Shown here: piece after piece, positions 1 through 8,949 of the stretch
How the letters are laid out: every line of letters starts with the position of its first letter
Position numbering within the stretch: position 1 is the first letter of the stretch
NCBI GenBank assembly: GCA_037447655.1
Contig: JBBHKE010003129.1
Span: forward strand, 1 to 25,759
Source of the DNA: Zygnema cylindricum
Lineage: Eukaryota > Streptophyta > Zygnematophyceae > Zygnematales > Zygnemataceae
Direction: 5' to 3'
Length of the DNA: 25,759 nt
Program-made: the position numbers and the translations under genes
Notes under the pieces: model-generated
Databases searched by the model: none
Told to the model about the DNA's origin: nothing
The model's input: the letters and a program-made list of their open reading frames with translations, nothing else

Positions 1-1090
1 ATATTCGCAAACCCAAAATAGAATTATGGATTTTGTACAGTGGAAGGACGCCACGTCGTACGGATTGTCAAATTTTGTACTTCTACCTATTTTACCGTAT
101 ATGCTACGACGGCGGATCATGTATACCAAAATCAGCGTTATGGAGAAATTACAATAAAACATTTTTTTGAAAATGGTATTGATACACAAATTAGCCTAAA
201 TGACATTTATTCATTATATACACTAATAATTTCTATACGCTAATAACGATTCACGGTGTATCGCTTAGGGTGAGGTTCCATTAGGGGGGAAATGTCGTTG
301 TTTACTGGAAGCCGTACTGTTTCGTACAGTGCCGTACCAAAAAATTAAATTTGTCAAAAAAACAACGTTACTGAATGAAGAAGTTCATTCTCCACGTTTA
401 TGGGCGTAAACGTGGACCGTCGGATGCATAATCGGATACGCCACCGTTTAACACCTACAGTTCGCAACAAATGACCCGGAGTAGGTCAATTCTCAGCGCC
501 TGAACGAATAACATTGTGCCTCCTGGAAGAGTGCACAAATATCCGTGACGACCGCGCGACCAGATGGGTACACGTCGCATATGACATGTGCCTTCGCCAG
601 GAAGGATGCGATGCCACCGGAAGCCGTAAGAAAATCTTTGACAGGGGATATTGTTTCACGCTTCTGTTGGCATCCACGAACCTTTATGACATTTTCGTAC
701 GCTTTTACACAATTTAAGTTTCGTCCGCCCGTACATATTTTATTCAATACGTCGTACAAGTCACTTTTTACCTTCTCTGGTACAAATATGTGGTCACAAT
801 TCCCTGTTAGAGATTCTCTGAAGATTAGCAGAATAATATTCTTATATTACGTGGCCAAATCAATGTGTGCCACGCAAAACAAATGTCGGTTACTGACCCG
901 ACACAATGGAACGGTCGCTTTAGTAAACGATTTTTTGATGTTTACAGAGACTGCCTAATTGAACAACGCTCTTACCTGCATTATTTCGAATGGGTCCTCG
1001 CAAGTTTATGTTCACACTACGGGCACAGTCAAAGATTCAAAAAGCACAAAATCTGAAACTCGTATCTGTACAACCAACCACAAATTAAAA
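1..1090. other. AT-rich non-coding region, no supported gene
   Basis: No recognisable gene lies here. Reading frames of about 60-140 codons occur on both strands of roughly 490-960 and overlap each other. None has a domain I recognise. The minus-strand frame 493-845 reads as a plausible but anonymous peptide of about 115 codons, open from a stop near 845, and a good-looking splice donor lies on that strand near 975. Joining it to the AG acceptor near 822 in the frame of that peptide gives a stop just upstream, so I cannot build a gene. GTAC and CGTAC motifs are common, as they are through the whole first 3.5 kb. This may be a decayed gene or repeat, or simply intergenic DNA. Confidence 0.5.
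373..416. repeat. two back-to-back perfect hairpins
   Basis: Positions 373-379 pair with 384-390 (7 bp, 4-nt loop). Directly abutting, 391-400 pairs with 407-416 (10 bp TCCACGTTTA, 6-nt loop). No U-tract follows and no gene is adjacent, so this is a structural repeat of unknown meaning. Confidence 0.6.
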
Positions 1091-1465
1091 TTACGTGAAT
1101 GTACACATTGTACGTTCGTATTTTGTCTTTTTTTCTGTCATTGTTTTGTCGTTCGTATTTTGTCGTTGAAAAATTGAAAAAGCAAGCGCGGATTAAAATT
1201 ACGTGAATGTACACCTGGTACGTTCGTATTTTGTCTTTTTTGTCATTGTTTTGTCGTTCGTATTTTGTCGTTGAAAATTTGAAAAAGCAAGCGCGGATTA
1301 AAATTACGTGAATGTACACTTTGTACGTTCGTATTTTGTCTTTTTTGTCATTGTTTTGTCGTTCGTATTTTGTCGTTGAAGAATTGAAAAAACAAGCGCG
1401 GATTAAAATTAGGTGAATGTACACTTTGTACGTTCGTATTTTGTCGTTTCCGTCACTGTTTTGTC
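1091..1465. repeat. ~105-bp tandem repeat array, about 3.5 copies
   Basis: Units starting with TTACGTGAAT-like sequence begin at 1091, 1199, 1304 and 1409, giving periods of 108, 105 and 105. Each unit carries an internal sub-repeat of CGTTCGTATTTTGTC and ends in a GAAAAAGCAAGCGCGGATTA-like block. The last unit is partial and fades near 1465. A diverged piece of the same unit (GTATTTTGACGTCGAAAAT followed by AACAAGCGCGG) lies at about 2011-2049. Because 105 is divisible by three, the array produces a false repetitive reading frame on the minus strand. The array may be a minisatellite or the internal repeat of an unidentified element. Confidence 0.85.
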
Positions 1466-2259
1466 GTTACATCGCGAATCGTTATTAGTGTCAAAGTCAC
1501 TAATTTGGGCTCTTAAAATTTAGTTTTTTATTTTCAAATAGGATACATGATTTTAATTTTTCCTTGACGTTAATTAAGGTACCGTACAAAAAAAAGTAAA
1601 GCCTGAAAGTACAATAAAATATAAAAAGTGTGGTGTACGGTCGATGTCCGACCGTACACAACTGTACCTTTTCAAGTGAAAATTTACAAAAAATGAATTA
1701 AATCAGACACGCACGTATAGGAACGTGCTCTAAAAAAAATGGGATTAGTTTGACACGTAAATTAGTATAGCATGTACAGATATTTTACATTCGCGACGGC
1801 GTACGATTTCTAATATTTTGTATGGATACATATATTAATGTATATAATCGTACGAATAATATTCCATTTTTGCTATTCCCAAATTAGCATAAACGCCGAA
1901 ATTAGAATACACCATTTTTTTGAAAATTTTCAAATTCTTAATTAGCATCAATTACGGTAAATTTTCTTCAACACTATTTAAACTTTGATACTAATAACAA
2001 TTCGCAGTGTAGTATTTTGACGTCGAAAATTTAAAAAAACAAGCGCGGCAAATCTTCGATGTCAATGGATGGTGAAAGAGGCGTCACGTTAGATTCTTCA
2101 AACAAAAGTTTTTTGGTGCTTTTCTTTGACTTTGATTATAAGACCTGTCCGAAGGCGCGTACGCAACATATAAAGTGCTATCTCACATCCATTGTGGATC
2201 GTATGTGACCGTCCCACGTGTGCACATTTTACACGTCCAATGTGCAGCTAGTCTCATCC
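1466..2259. other. AT-rich spacer, no gene seen
   Basis: No coding signal. It holds one perfect hairpin (1633-1659), a diverged fragment of the 105-bp repeat unit near 2011-2049, and A/T runs. I see nothing else that I can support. Confidence 0.6.
1633..1659. repeat. perfect 11-bp inverted repeat with 5-nt loop
   Basis: GTGTACGGTCG at 1633-1643 pairs exactly with 1649-1659 around the loop ATGTC. It contains the GTACGG/CCGTAC motif that recurs in the window. No terminator context is evident. Confidence 0.6.
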
Positions 2260-2267
2260 TTTAAAAC

Positions 2268-2834
2268 CATAGTTCAAAAGTAGATGTTTTTATGGTAGGT
2301 GTTTGGTAGGCGCACAAAGCTTGGCACAAAACTCGCGCAGAGTAGGCATACTGTATGTGTGTGCGTTGTGCACACCCCTCTACGAACGTACGAATCTGAC
2401 GTATCATCATAGTGCAGCGCACACCGCCGGACGAAATTTGTTAGCGAATTGACACGGCGTAGGATGACATTTGGCGGGAAAAAAAATCTCGGAAAAAAAA
2501 AAACGCGGACGTAAGTCCTATCGTAAGTTGTGTTATTGGCTTTTCATGTGATCTTCTTAGATCGCTACTTTGATCAGCGACCGTCCGATCGTCCAAATCT
2601 GACGGTTTAAATTAAAAATAGCTCAAAACTCACGAAAAAAATATTTTAAAGTCCGAATGTTTTTCAAAATTTAAATATGACGTTTAATTCTCTATCGATC
2701 GATTTGCAACTCAACCATGTTCCTATTTTATTTCATTTTGCGGCCAATACAATATGGGTCTTAAGGGCATATTGTATGTTTTGCGTACAATAGGCATATT
2801 GTATGGGCGTACGGTCACCTACTTTTGAACTATG
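2268..2834. mobile_element. non-autonomous hAT-like MITE, copy A (567 bp)
   Basis: The left end CATAGTTCAAAAGTAGATG is matched by the right end, which reads CATAGTTCAAAAGTAGGTG on the minus strand (18 of 19 identical). The flanks TTTAAAAC (2260-2267) and TTAAAAAC (2835-2842) agree at 7 of 8 bases, consistent with an 8-bp target duplication, the hallmark of hAT transposons. Subterminal CATATTGTAT-type repeats crowd the right end (about 2745-2805). No transposase is encoded. Most of the right half, plus the block around 2530-2610 and the left terminus, is the reverse complement of copy B, so the two belong to one family. Confidence 0.8.
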
Positions 2835-2842
2835 TTAAAAAC

Positions 2843-3105
2843 ACAAAAGGGAGGAGATTAGCCAGACATGGGATAAAATGATCGCTTGTTTCGAAAACAA
2901 AAAATCGGACGGTCGACAATGTCGCCCAAAAGTTTAAAGTGTCTTACCCAATCTACAGTAGAATAGTTTGTAAAAAAAAACAGTACGGCTTTGAACGGAA
3001 ATGCACTTTTTCCATTAAACAAGGCTTTGTACGGAAATGTACTTTTCTCATTAAACAACCTCACTTTTCGCCTGATGAGGTTCACCGTAAAAAAAAAAGG
3101 AATGA
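2843..3105. other. spacer between the two MITEs, with a 36-bp direct duplication
   Basis: This short spacer has no gene. It contains two adjacent 36-bp units, 2987-3022 and 3023-3058, each starting GGCTTTG, followed by ACGGAAATG and ending ATTAAACAA. They differ at a few positions. Confidence 0.6.
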
Positions 3106-3113
3106 GAATATAT

Positions 3114-3409
3114 CATAGTTCAAAAGTAGGTGAAAGTAGTCCCATACAATATGCCTATTGTATGCAAAACATACAATATGACCTTAACACCCATATTGTA
3201 TTCAGACCAATTAAAACATTCAGACCAAAAATTGGACCAATTAAACCATTCGGACAAAAAACAATTATTTACACCATCAGATTCGGACGATCGGAGGGTC
3301 ATTGATCTAAATAGCGATCTAAGAAGATCACATGAAAAGCCCATAATACAACTAACGATAAAGGCGCCGACCAAAGGCCTACCATAAAAACGCCTACTTT
3401 TTTACTATG
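3114..3409. mobile_element. non-autonomous hAT-like MITE, copy B (296 bp)
   Basis: It starts CATAGTTCAAAAGTAGGTG and ends with the near-complement of that sequence. It is bordered by the perfect 8-bp direct repeat GAATATAT (3106-3113 and 3410-3417), which defines its ends to the base. It is in the opposite orientation to copy A and shorter. The subterminal ATACAATATG repeats and the block GCGATCTAAGAAGATCAC are shared, while the centre differs. It encodes no protein and must have been moved by a transposase supplied from elsewhere. Confidence 0.85.
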
Positions 3410-3559
3410 GAATATATTATTTATACACTAATATAAGCGTCTCAAAAGTTTTTTTACTGTGTGTTCCCATTTGTTAGGGCACTTTCTTATGTGCTAAAAT
3501 TACAGTTATTTTTTTTTCGTTTTCCTCCATAACTTGGAAAAAAAAAAGAAAATATGTAT

Positions 3560-4137
3560 ATATTAAAAAAATGAAATTACCACCGTACAAGTTGAATTAC
3601 CTTAAAAATTTATATGTATTGCAGTTTGTAGTTGGTTGTCTAGCGCAATGCAGTTTGTCGTCTGTAAAAAGAGTAACCCAGACACCATATCCAAAATGCA
3701 CAGCGGAATGTTCCCAAAGATTAACTCGTAGCAACAACAAGATTACACAGTGCACACAAGGAAAAGCTGGAGCTTTATTAATCAAGAAGAGATTACAAGA
3801 TTGTCTGCTCGCTGTCAGAAGTTTGCTTCCAAAAAGAGTGTCTCTTCACTAGATCTACTCACTATTTAAACTAGCTACTTGCCAGTTAATCTGGTACTAT
3901 AGCCGGTCAACTATGTACAGGTGACCACACTTCATTAAATGCATCCTATCCACACTAGGTTGTAGAACTATACAGTACACTCTACATTTTGCTACGTTGT
4001 TATGCTGCTAAGTTGCGTTGCTATGTTGCGCTAGTCTGACATCGCAGCTGCGCTGGTCTGACATCGCAGCTGCGCTACTCTGACATCTTAACTATAGTAG
4101 CTTCTCCAATCTGCTCCTATTCTGTAACCCTGTTACA
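3560..4137 (-). repeat. 3' LTR of the minus-strand chromovirus (inner edge approximate)
   Basis: On the minus strand the LTR starts at 4137 with TGTAACAGGGTTACAG, which is itself an inverted repeat, immediately after a purine-rich tract. About 350 bp further on lies an AATAAA polyadenylation-type signal (about 3774-3783). The far end is not fixed, because no second LTR of this element remains in the window for comparison; 3560 is a guess. A 93-codon plus-strand frame (3571-3852) lies inside this LTR in antisense and has no support as a gene. Confidence 0.65.
4028..4087. repeat. 22-bp direct repeats within the LTR
   Basis: Two nearly identical 22-bp units (4028-4049 and 4050-4071, GCGCT then GTCTGACATCGCAGCT) are followed by a partial third unit (4072-4087). 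They lie in the U3 part of the minus-strand LTR, where short tandem repeats often act as enhancers. That role is inference. Confidence 0.75.
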
Positions 4138-4152
4138 GTGCCTCCCACTAAG
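4138..4152 (-). promoter_or_regulatory. polypurine tract of the chromovirus
   Basis: Read on the minus strand, TTAGTGGGAGGCAC directly precedes the LTR start TGTAACAG. Such a tract primes plus-strand DNA synthesis during reverse transcription. Its position fixes the orientation of the element and the outer edge of its LTR. Confidence 0.7.
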
Positions 4153-4206
4153 AATTCAGCGTCCTGCTAATGGTTTATTATTAAAAAAACTGCATTTGTG
4201 CAGTAT

Positions 4207-5757
4207 TTAGTCCATCTCGCTGCGGTAATCCTGGAACTCTTGTTGGAGCGCATCGAACCTTCGGATAAGTTTTTGGTAGTTATCCCGCAAGTCATCGATG
4301 TAATTTTGTAAGTCTTCACATCTCTTTTCCAAGAGACTGGTGTGATGATCGACTGTTGCCTGTCGCCGCCGGGTGATTCGCCACCTCAGATGTTCGTCTC
4401 CTTCCTCGGGGGCGCTCTCCGGTGCCACCAGTTCTGGTCGAGGCAGTTCTAGTACTGCTTCGACCGGAATTGGAATCGGGGAAGCTGGAGTTGTTTCCGT
4501 TGGTTCCTCCTTTTTTTCCTCCGCTTTGACTTTCCACTGCGATACATTCTTCAATTTAAAGGAAACATGTTTTCTAGCAGCTCGAGCCCGCTAAAGCGCG
4601 TTTCTCCGAGCCAATTTGATCGCTCGTACCTCGGGTGTGACTTCAGTCCGTGAAATGATATCTTGGAGGCGAACATCCCATGGGTGGTAATTTTGAAGCA
4701 ACCCGGGAATGTCCACCCTGTATCGGTAGTGGTCCTCGACCACCTCTACAAACGACATGACGTGAGGGTTCAGCTGGACATAACCCTTATGATTATTCCC
4801 CTGGTCCTTTGTACGCATGAAATTCCACGCGGGGTGAGAAGGTACATCGGCAGGAATATTGAGGGGTTCCCCTAGTTACCCCGTACGCCACTCTGCTGGC
4901 CACACTGCACGGTCTTTAGTAGAACCGTTTCACAAAGCTGAAGGTTAGGTCGGGATTATGGGAGTTTATGGGTAGAGGAAATAGATAGTCGGGTTTTTTT
5001 CTTCCCTCTCACTCTCTTCCTCCCTTTCCCCTTCTTCCCGTCGAAGGACGAATACGTCATCCTCTTTAGGGTATTGCTCCTCCGCCTTCTTCTCGGAGCT
5101 CTCCGAAGTCTGCTCATCGACAGTACTTTCCTTTTCATGATCTCTCATCACTTCCAGGTGAGAGGCACAGTCCACTTCAAGTGGAGGTGTCGATTCTCGC
5201 TCTAGTTTTTCGGCATCTGAGAGCTCGTGATCCTCTTCTTCTTCACGGTCACCCTCCCTGAGTGGGTTATCCTCCGGATCTTGCGAATTTTTTGATCATT
5301 CCCCTCCCGTGCTTCCACTTGTATCATTCTCACCAAAAGGTGCCTCTACCTTTTCCCCTTCTTTCGTTAATGTTATGCTCCGGTCTGCTTATACCATGAC
5401 CTCTGTTGCGGCCAGAAGTATGTCCTGATAAGGCATATCGTCATCCCCTTTCCGAACTAGTCTCCTTCTTTTCAGTGGTGGAGAGGATGATGACGACATG
5501 GACGCTATTGTGGTTGATAGTTCCGGTAAATCGACAAGTCCAAGTAGGCTCTTGTTATGAAGCGAGAGGTTTTCCAGACTACTGCTGTTAGGTTTGTCAT
5601 TAGGGTTGATGGCGGCTTTAGTAGGGGGTTTCGGAAGTTTCATCATTGAAGTCTTCCCAAAGTCGCAGTGTTCGAGGGTATCGCAACGTGTGAAACTTTG
5701 TCGATTGCGAGGCTGCGATGATATCACGGGTTCGAGGTCGCCAACATTTTGATTCAT
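4207..5757 (-). pseudogene. extra 3' reading frame of the chromovirus, decayed, function unknown
   Basis: One minus-strand frame carries protein-like sequence from an ATG at 5757 to a stop at 4207, about 516 codons. It is interrupted by in-frame stops near 5389, 5296, 4966, 4945, 4930, 4876 and 4591. In order I see a Ser/Pro-rich start (a run of serines then PPLKRRRLVRK, a possible nuclear signal), a highly acidic Glu/Lys-rich middle (about 5290-4970), and a block rich in aromatic residues (WNF, YRYRV, NYHPWDVR; about 4900-4600). A C-terminal stretch of about 40 residues with heptad-like spacing (EKRCEDLQNYIDDL and onward) looks like a coiled coil. It lies after the chromodomain and before the polypurine tract, where some plant gypsy elements carry env-like or accessory frames. 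I recognise no domain and see no clear membrane segment, so 'env-like' is not supported. It could be a C-terminal extension of pol. Confidence 0.5.
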
Positions 5758-6160
5758 AATTGTTGTTGCGATCCTCTATCAACGCAGTCGCGATGGTGCA
5801 ATTCTCTAACAACATTGCTGATATTATGCGATCCCCTAGTTGCGCTGCGATAGGGTTGCGGTTTTTCGTTAGCGTTGCTCTGTTCCGTTGCTGAGCCCCC
5901 AAGATGCTTGCGATGGTTGCGACACTACGATTCGTTTCTCCTAGGCGTCCGTTGTGGCTGCTCCTCCTGTTAAGCTGAGTGTTTTCACTCTGCTGAAATC
6001 GGCGCAGTAACTCATGGGCGTGAAGATCTGTTTCATCAACCCAAAAATTGTCTTACGCATTATAGCCCTTCCATCGAACTAAATACTCGGTAGTATGCGA
6101 CCGCCCTCGTCGCAATTGGCGGGACTGGAGGATTTCTTCTACCTCATATTCCTCCAGGTA
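5618..6160 (-). pseudogene. chromodomain at the pol C-terminus of the chromovirus, plus tail
   Basis: The minus-strand frame from 6160 begins LEEYEVEEIL, continues through EYLVRWKGYN and reaches FWVDETDLHAHELLRRF near 5990. This is a chromodomain of the chromovirus type, with the expected aromatic residues. In chromoviruses it guides integration to particular chromatin marks. A stop at 6053-6055 falls just after WKGYNA. The domain is one frameshift away from the upstream integrase frame. The same frame stays open to a stop at 5618 as a low-complexity tail, while the likely continuation changes frame near 5757. Confidence 0.85.
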
Positions 6161-7240
6161 TTCTGAAAAGGGGGAAGAGGTGTATTGCGAAGTCGATTTG
6201 GGAACACGGAATCGGGGTCCCGAAATTTCTTGAGAAGGGACACATGAAAGACATCATGTATTTTCCATTCAGGGGGAATGTCGAGCTTATAAGCAACTGC
6301 ATTGACATTATAGTGAATGGTCTCGTAAATCTCGGTGCCAACTTTGTAGAGAGTGCATGTGGAAGAGAGAGGTTTGCCATATTCAGCCGTACTTTGTCCA
6401 CAACACAAAAGTTAATATCTTGTCTATGAGTGTTGGCTTAAGATTTATGATGACATTTCACATGTTGCAAGGATGTCGCTGTTTTATCCAAATTGATACG
6501 CATCCTTTCCGCGAAGTCCACTCCGACAAGTGTGCTACAATCGGATGCAATCAGATTTTGGGGAAGGGTAGGCTGTCGTCCGTTGAGAGAGAAGGGCATC
6601 GCATTAGTGAAAGAATGAACTCCACTATTGTACTCAACTTCAATTGTCGTAAGACATATCACCCAATTTGTCTGGTGTACCAACACGTACGCGCGCAGAG
6701 CTTCCTCTAATGTCATGTTTACTCTCTCCGTTTGTCCATCAGTTTGAGGGTGATAGTCGATGGACTTAGCCAATTGTGTCCTGCAGATAGCAAACATATT
6801 CCTCCAGAAGTGGCTAATGAATTTTCGATTGCGGTCACTGACAATCTTCTTAGGAAGTCCGTGGTGCCTCAATATCTCTCGGAAGAAGAGATCCGCGACA
6901 TCTCGAGCCGTGGCCGTGGTTTTTGTGGGGAGGAAATAAGCCATCTTCGTAAGATAGTCGATGACAATAAAAATGGAGTCCTAGCCATCTGGCTTTATAG
7001 GAGGAGCGATGATAAAATCCATCGAGATTGCTTCCCAAGGATCGGATGGTGTATGGAGAGGTTGCAAAAGTCCTTGATGACCACGATCCGTTTTATTCTT
7101 GTTGCAAGAGTCACACGTTCGGACACTCCGCAATATCTTTTGTCATATTTGGCCAATAATACGCTTCGGCAACTCGTGTAGTAGTTTTGTCTCGCCCGAA
7201 GTGGCCGTTCAGGGGTTTGTTATGGCTTAATTGTATGATA
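6139..7240 (-). pseudogene. integrase of the chromovirus, frameshifted
   Basis: Reading on the minus strand, an HHCC zinc region (HNKPLNGH, then CDSC after a frameshift) lies at about 7225-7090. The catalytic core follows. Its first Asp is in ISMDFI (7017-7019), its second in SDRN (6834-6836), and its Glu in TDGQTERVN (6726-6728). There are 35 residues between the second Asp and the Glu, the usual D,D35E spacing. An in-frame TAG at 6981-6983 sits where a Trp is expected, and a TAA lies at 6438-6440. The C-terminal part (NLSLPHALSTKLAPRF, then after a frameshift near 6312 WKIHDVFHVSLLKKF) is the conserved region before the chromodomain. It inserted element DNA into the host genome and is now inactive. 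Confidence 0.88.
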
Positions 7241-7446
7241 GTATGTCGTAACTCTTGATTTGTTGGAATATACTATCAGGTTGTCTGACTTGATTTGTAC
7301 CGCCACATGCCGTTGGCAGTTTCAACCGATATCTTTCTTTTGACGAGTTCTGCAATTGTGTCAAAGTCTGAATATGCCATCTTAATTCTGTTTAGCCACT
7401 TTTTGTCCACTTGCACCGTACTCGTGAGAGTGTTGACATTTTGGTC

Positions 7447-7893
7447 CTAAAATTTGTCGGCTATAATAGTATCCGCTTTTATATATTCCTCCTTGTGTTC
7501 TTGCGATAGCTGCGATAGATCCGTTGCGGTTAGCGCAGTTACACCTGGTCTCTTTGACAACGCATCGGCAGGATTCGTTTTACCAGGTTTGTATTCAATG
7601 GTTAATTTCGGTCCAGAATTTTGTAGGAATGTCATCCATCTACCATGTTTCTTGGATAACTTCAACTGAGTTTGCAGATACTGTAATGCATGGTGGTCAA
7701 TAATCACAGTGATCCGTTTCCCTTCAACGTAACACTTCCAAACTTTTAACGCATTAATGATGGCTATCGTTTCCTTCTCGTGAATGGCCCCATTAAGTTC
7801 TACCGCCTTAAGTTTACGACTATCGTAGGCGATGGGTTGTAGGCCTTTCCCGTGATCTTGCATAAAGTCGCTCCAATAGCCGTATCACTGGCG
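7447..7893 (-). pseudogene. RNase H domain of the chromovirus
   Basis: The minus-strand frame holds [12 protein letters not shown] near 7880, GLQPIAYDSRKL, the conserved E of HEKETIAI, VIIDHHALQYL, and EYKPGKTNPADALSKRPG. These are the successive Asp/Glu/Asp/Asp landmarks of Ty3/gypsy RNase H. The domain removes the RNA strand of RNA-DNA hybrids during reverse transcription. The join to RT needs frame changes around 7860-7905. One looks like a missing base just before the Met at 7863. Confidence 0.85.
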
Positions 7894-8418
7894 TTAGTGA
7901 TTATTGTCCAAGGTAACTCCAAATTGGGAAACCGCTAACACTGGGGCGGTAACCCAGCGCTCCTTTAGCGTGTTAAAGGTTGCCTTGTGTATTGTCTTCC
8001 ACTCATAAGGCACGTCATTTTTGAGCAAATGCGTGAGTGGTGTGGCAATTTTTGCAAATCCCTCCACGAACCTTCGATAGTAGAAGCATAATCCAAGGAA
8101 GCTCCTCATTTCTGTGAGATTTTTTGGTTGCGGCCACTCTTTGAGTGCCTTAGTTTTGTTGGGGTCCATAGCGATTCCATTTCGACAGACCACGTGGCCC
8201 AAAAATGCCATTTGTTCCTTTAAAAATTCACATTTACTCATTTTGGCGTACAACTTATTCTCCCCTAGGATCTCTAACACGGTTCTTAGGTGCTTAACAT
8301 GGTCCTCTAGTGTTTCAGTGTACACTAAGATGTCGTCGTAGAAGACTATTACGAATGCGTCCAAATATTGCCGGAAGATAGAATTCATTAAATGCATAAA
8401 GGTAGCAGGGGCATTAGT
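7894..8418 (-). pseudogene. reverse transcriptase, C-terminal half only (chromovirus)
   Basis: The fragment starts at [20 protein letters not shown] and contains [12 protein letters not shown] with the catalytic YDD at 8332-8340, [16 protein letters not shown], and [18 protein letters not shown] (thumb region). Everything upstream (gag, protease and the RT fingers) is missing. At 8418/8419 the sequence switches to copia leader and gag DNA in the same orientation, so a Met codon from copia now happens to open the frame. This looks like a deletion junction, not a working fusion. Confidence 0.88.
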
Positions 8419-8506
8419 CTGCAATTCTTCTATGTCCTCCATTGGACTACAAAATTCAAAAAGCCTCTAGATAGTTTTTAACTAACCCACTTCAAGCCAC
8501 AACCAG
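8419..8506 (-). other. leader and first gag codons of a truncated copia element
   Basis: On the minus strand this reads TGGTTGTGGCTTGAAGTGGG (possible primer-binding site region), then CTATCTAGAGGC, then ATGGAGGACA with a Met-Glu-Asp start at 8440-8442. The matching sequence lies on the plus strand at 23298-23384 with few differences. Only about eight gag codons remain before the chromovirus RT begins. Confidence 0.8.
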
Positions 8507-8864
8507 TGTTTCCAAAAAAGGCAAACTGACTGTGTGACTACACCTCTGTGCAGACTAGACTCCTCTGAGTCTGAAAAAAAAAGAATCACTGAAAACGGCC
8601 AACCAGCCGATAAGTTATGAGCTGGCAAAAATGCCAATTTTATACAAAGTTCTCTGAGAGAGAGGTGTTTATGTACCAAATTTCCTAAGTCATAAACCCC
8701 TCTCACAACTCCTATTTACTGAAGTACGAACCAATCACACTACTGTAAAGTGCAGAAAGGTATTAGGGCCCATGTACATTCTGTACGGCCTATGTACGAC
8801 AAGGCCACTAAGTGGACGCGTGTCACCATTCCACTCGTGCGTATGCTCCCCGAAATTCCTGTCA
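8507..8864 (-). repeat. copia LTR, remnant copy M
   Basis: The minus strand begins TGACAGGAATTTC (8864) and ends GGAAACA (8507), with a TATA box TATAAAA at 8638-8644. It aligns along its length with the plus-strand LTR at 22918-23296, sharing for example GACACGCGTCCAC, GATTGGTTCGTAC, CTCAGAGGAGTC and GGCTTGAAGTGGGTTAG just beyond. By eye identity is roughly three quarters. The last five bases at the outer end (8860-8864, TGTCA on the plus strand) are also the first bases matching the gypsy LTR next door, so the exact border is ambiguous by 5 bp. Confidence 0.75.
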
Positions 8865-8949
8865 TGCTGTATCTCGTCGGATATTTTAGGTGTTTATATT
8901 TGGGTGTTGGGACGGGCAACCGCTACACTAATTTGTAGTTGGATATTAT

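Noticed and set aside
493-958. Overlapping frames on both strands that look like a small gene
   Set aside because: No domain was recognised, both strands are equally open, and an attempted splice model on the minus strand ran into a stop.
1029-1424. 131-codon minus-strand frame with repeated VYIHVILIRACFF
   Set aside because: It is the direct product of the 105-bp tandem array, whose period is a multiple of three; no independent coding evidence.
1091-1465. CRISPR array
   Set aside because: Whole units are repeated with no unique spacers, and the context is eukaryotic.
3571-3852. 93-codon Cys-containing plus-strand frame
   Set aside because: It is antisense within the chromovirus LTR and has no recognisable domain.
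7894-8442. A functional copia-gypsy fusion protein starting at the Met at 8442
   Set aside because: Only eight copia codons remain, RT lacks its N-terminal half, and the downstream frame is broken repeatedly; a deletion junction is simpler.
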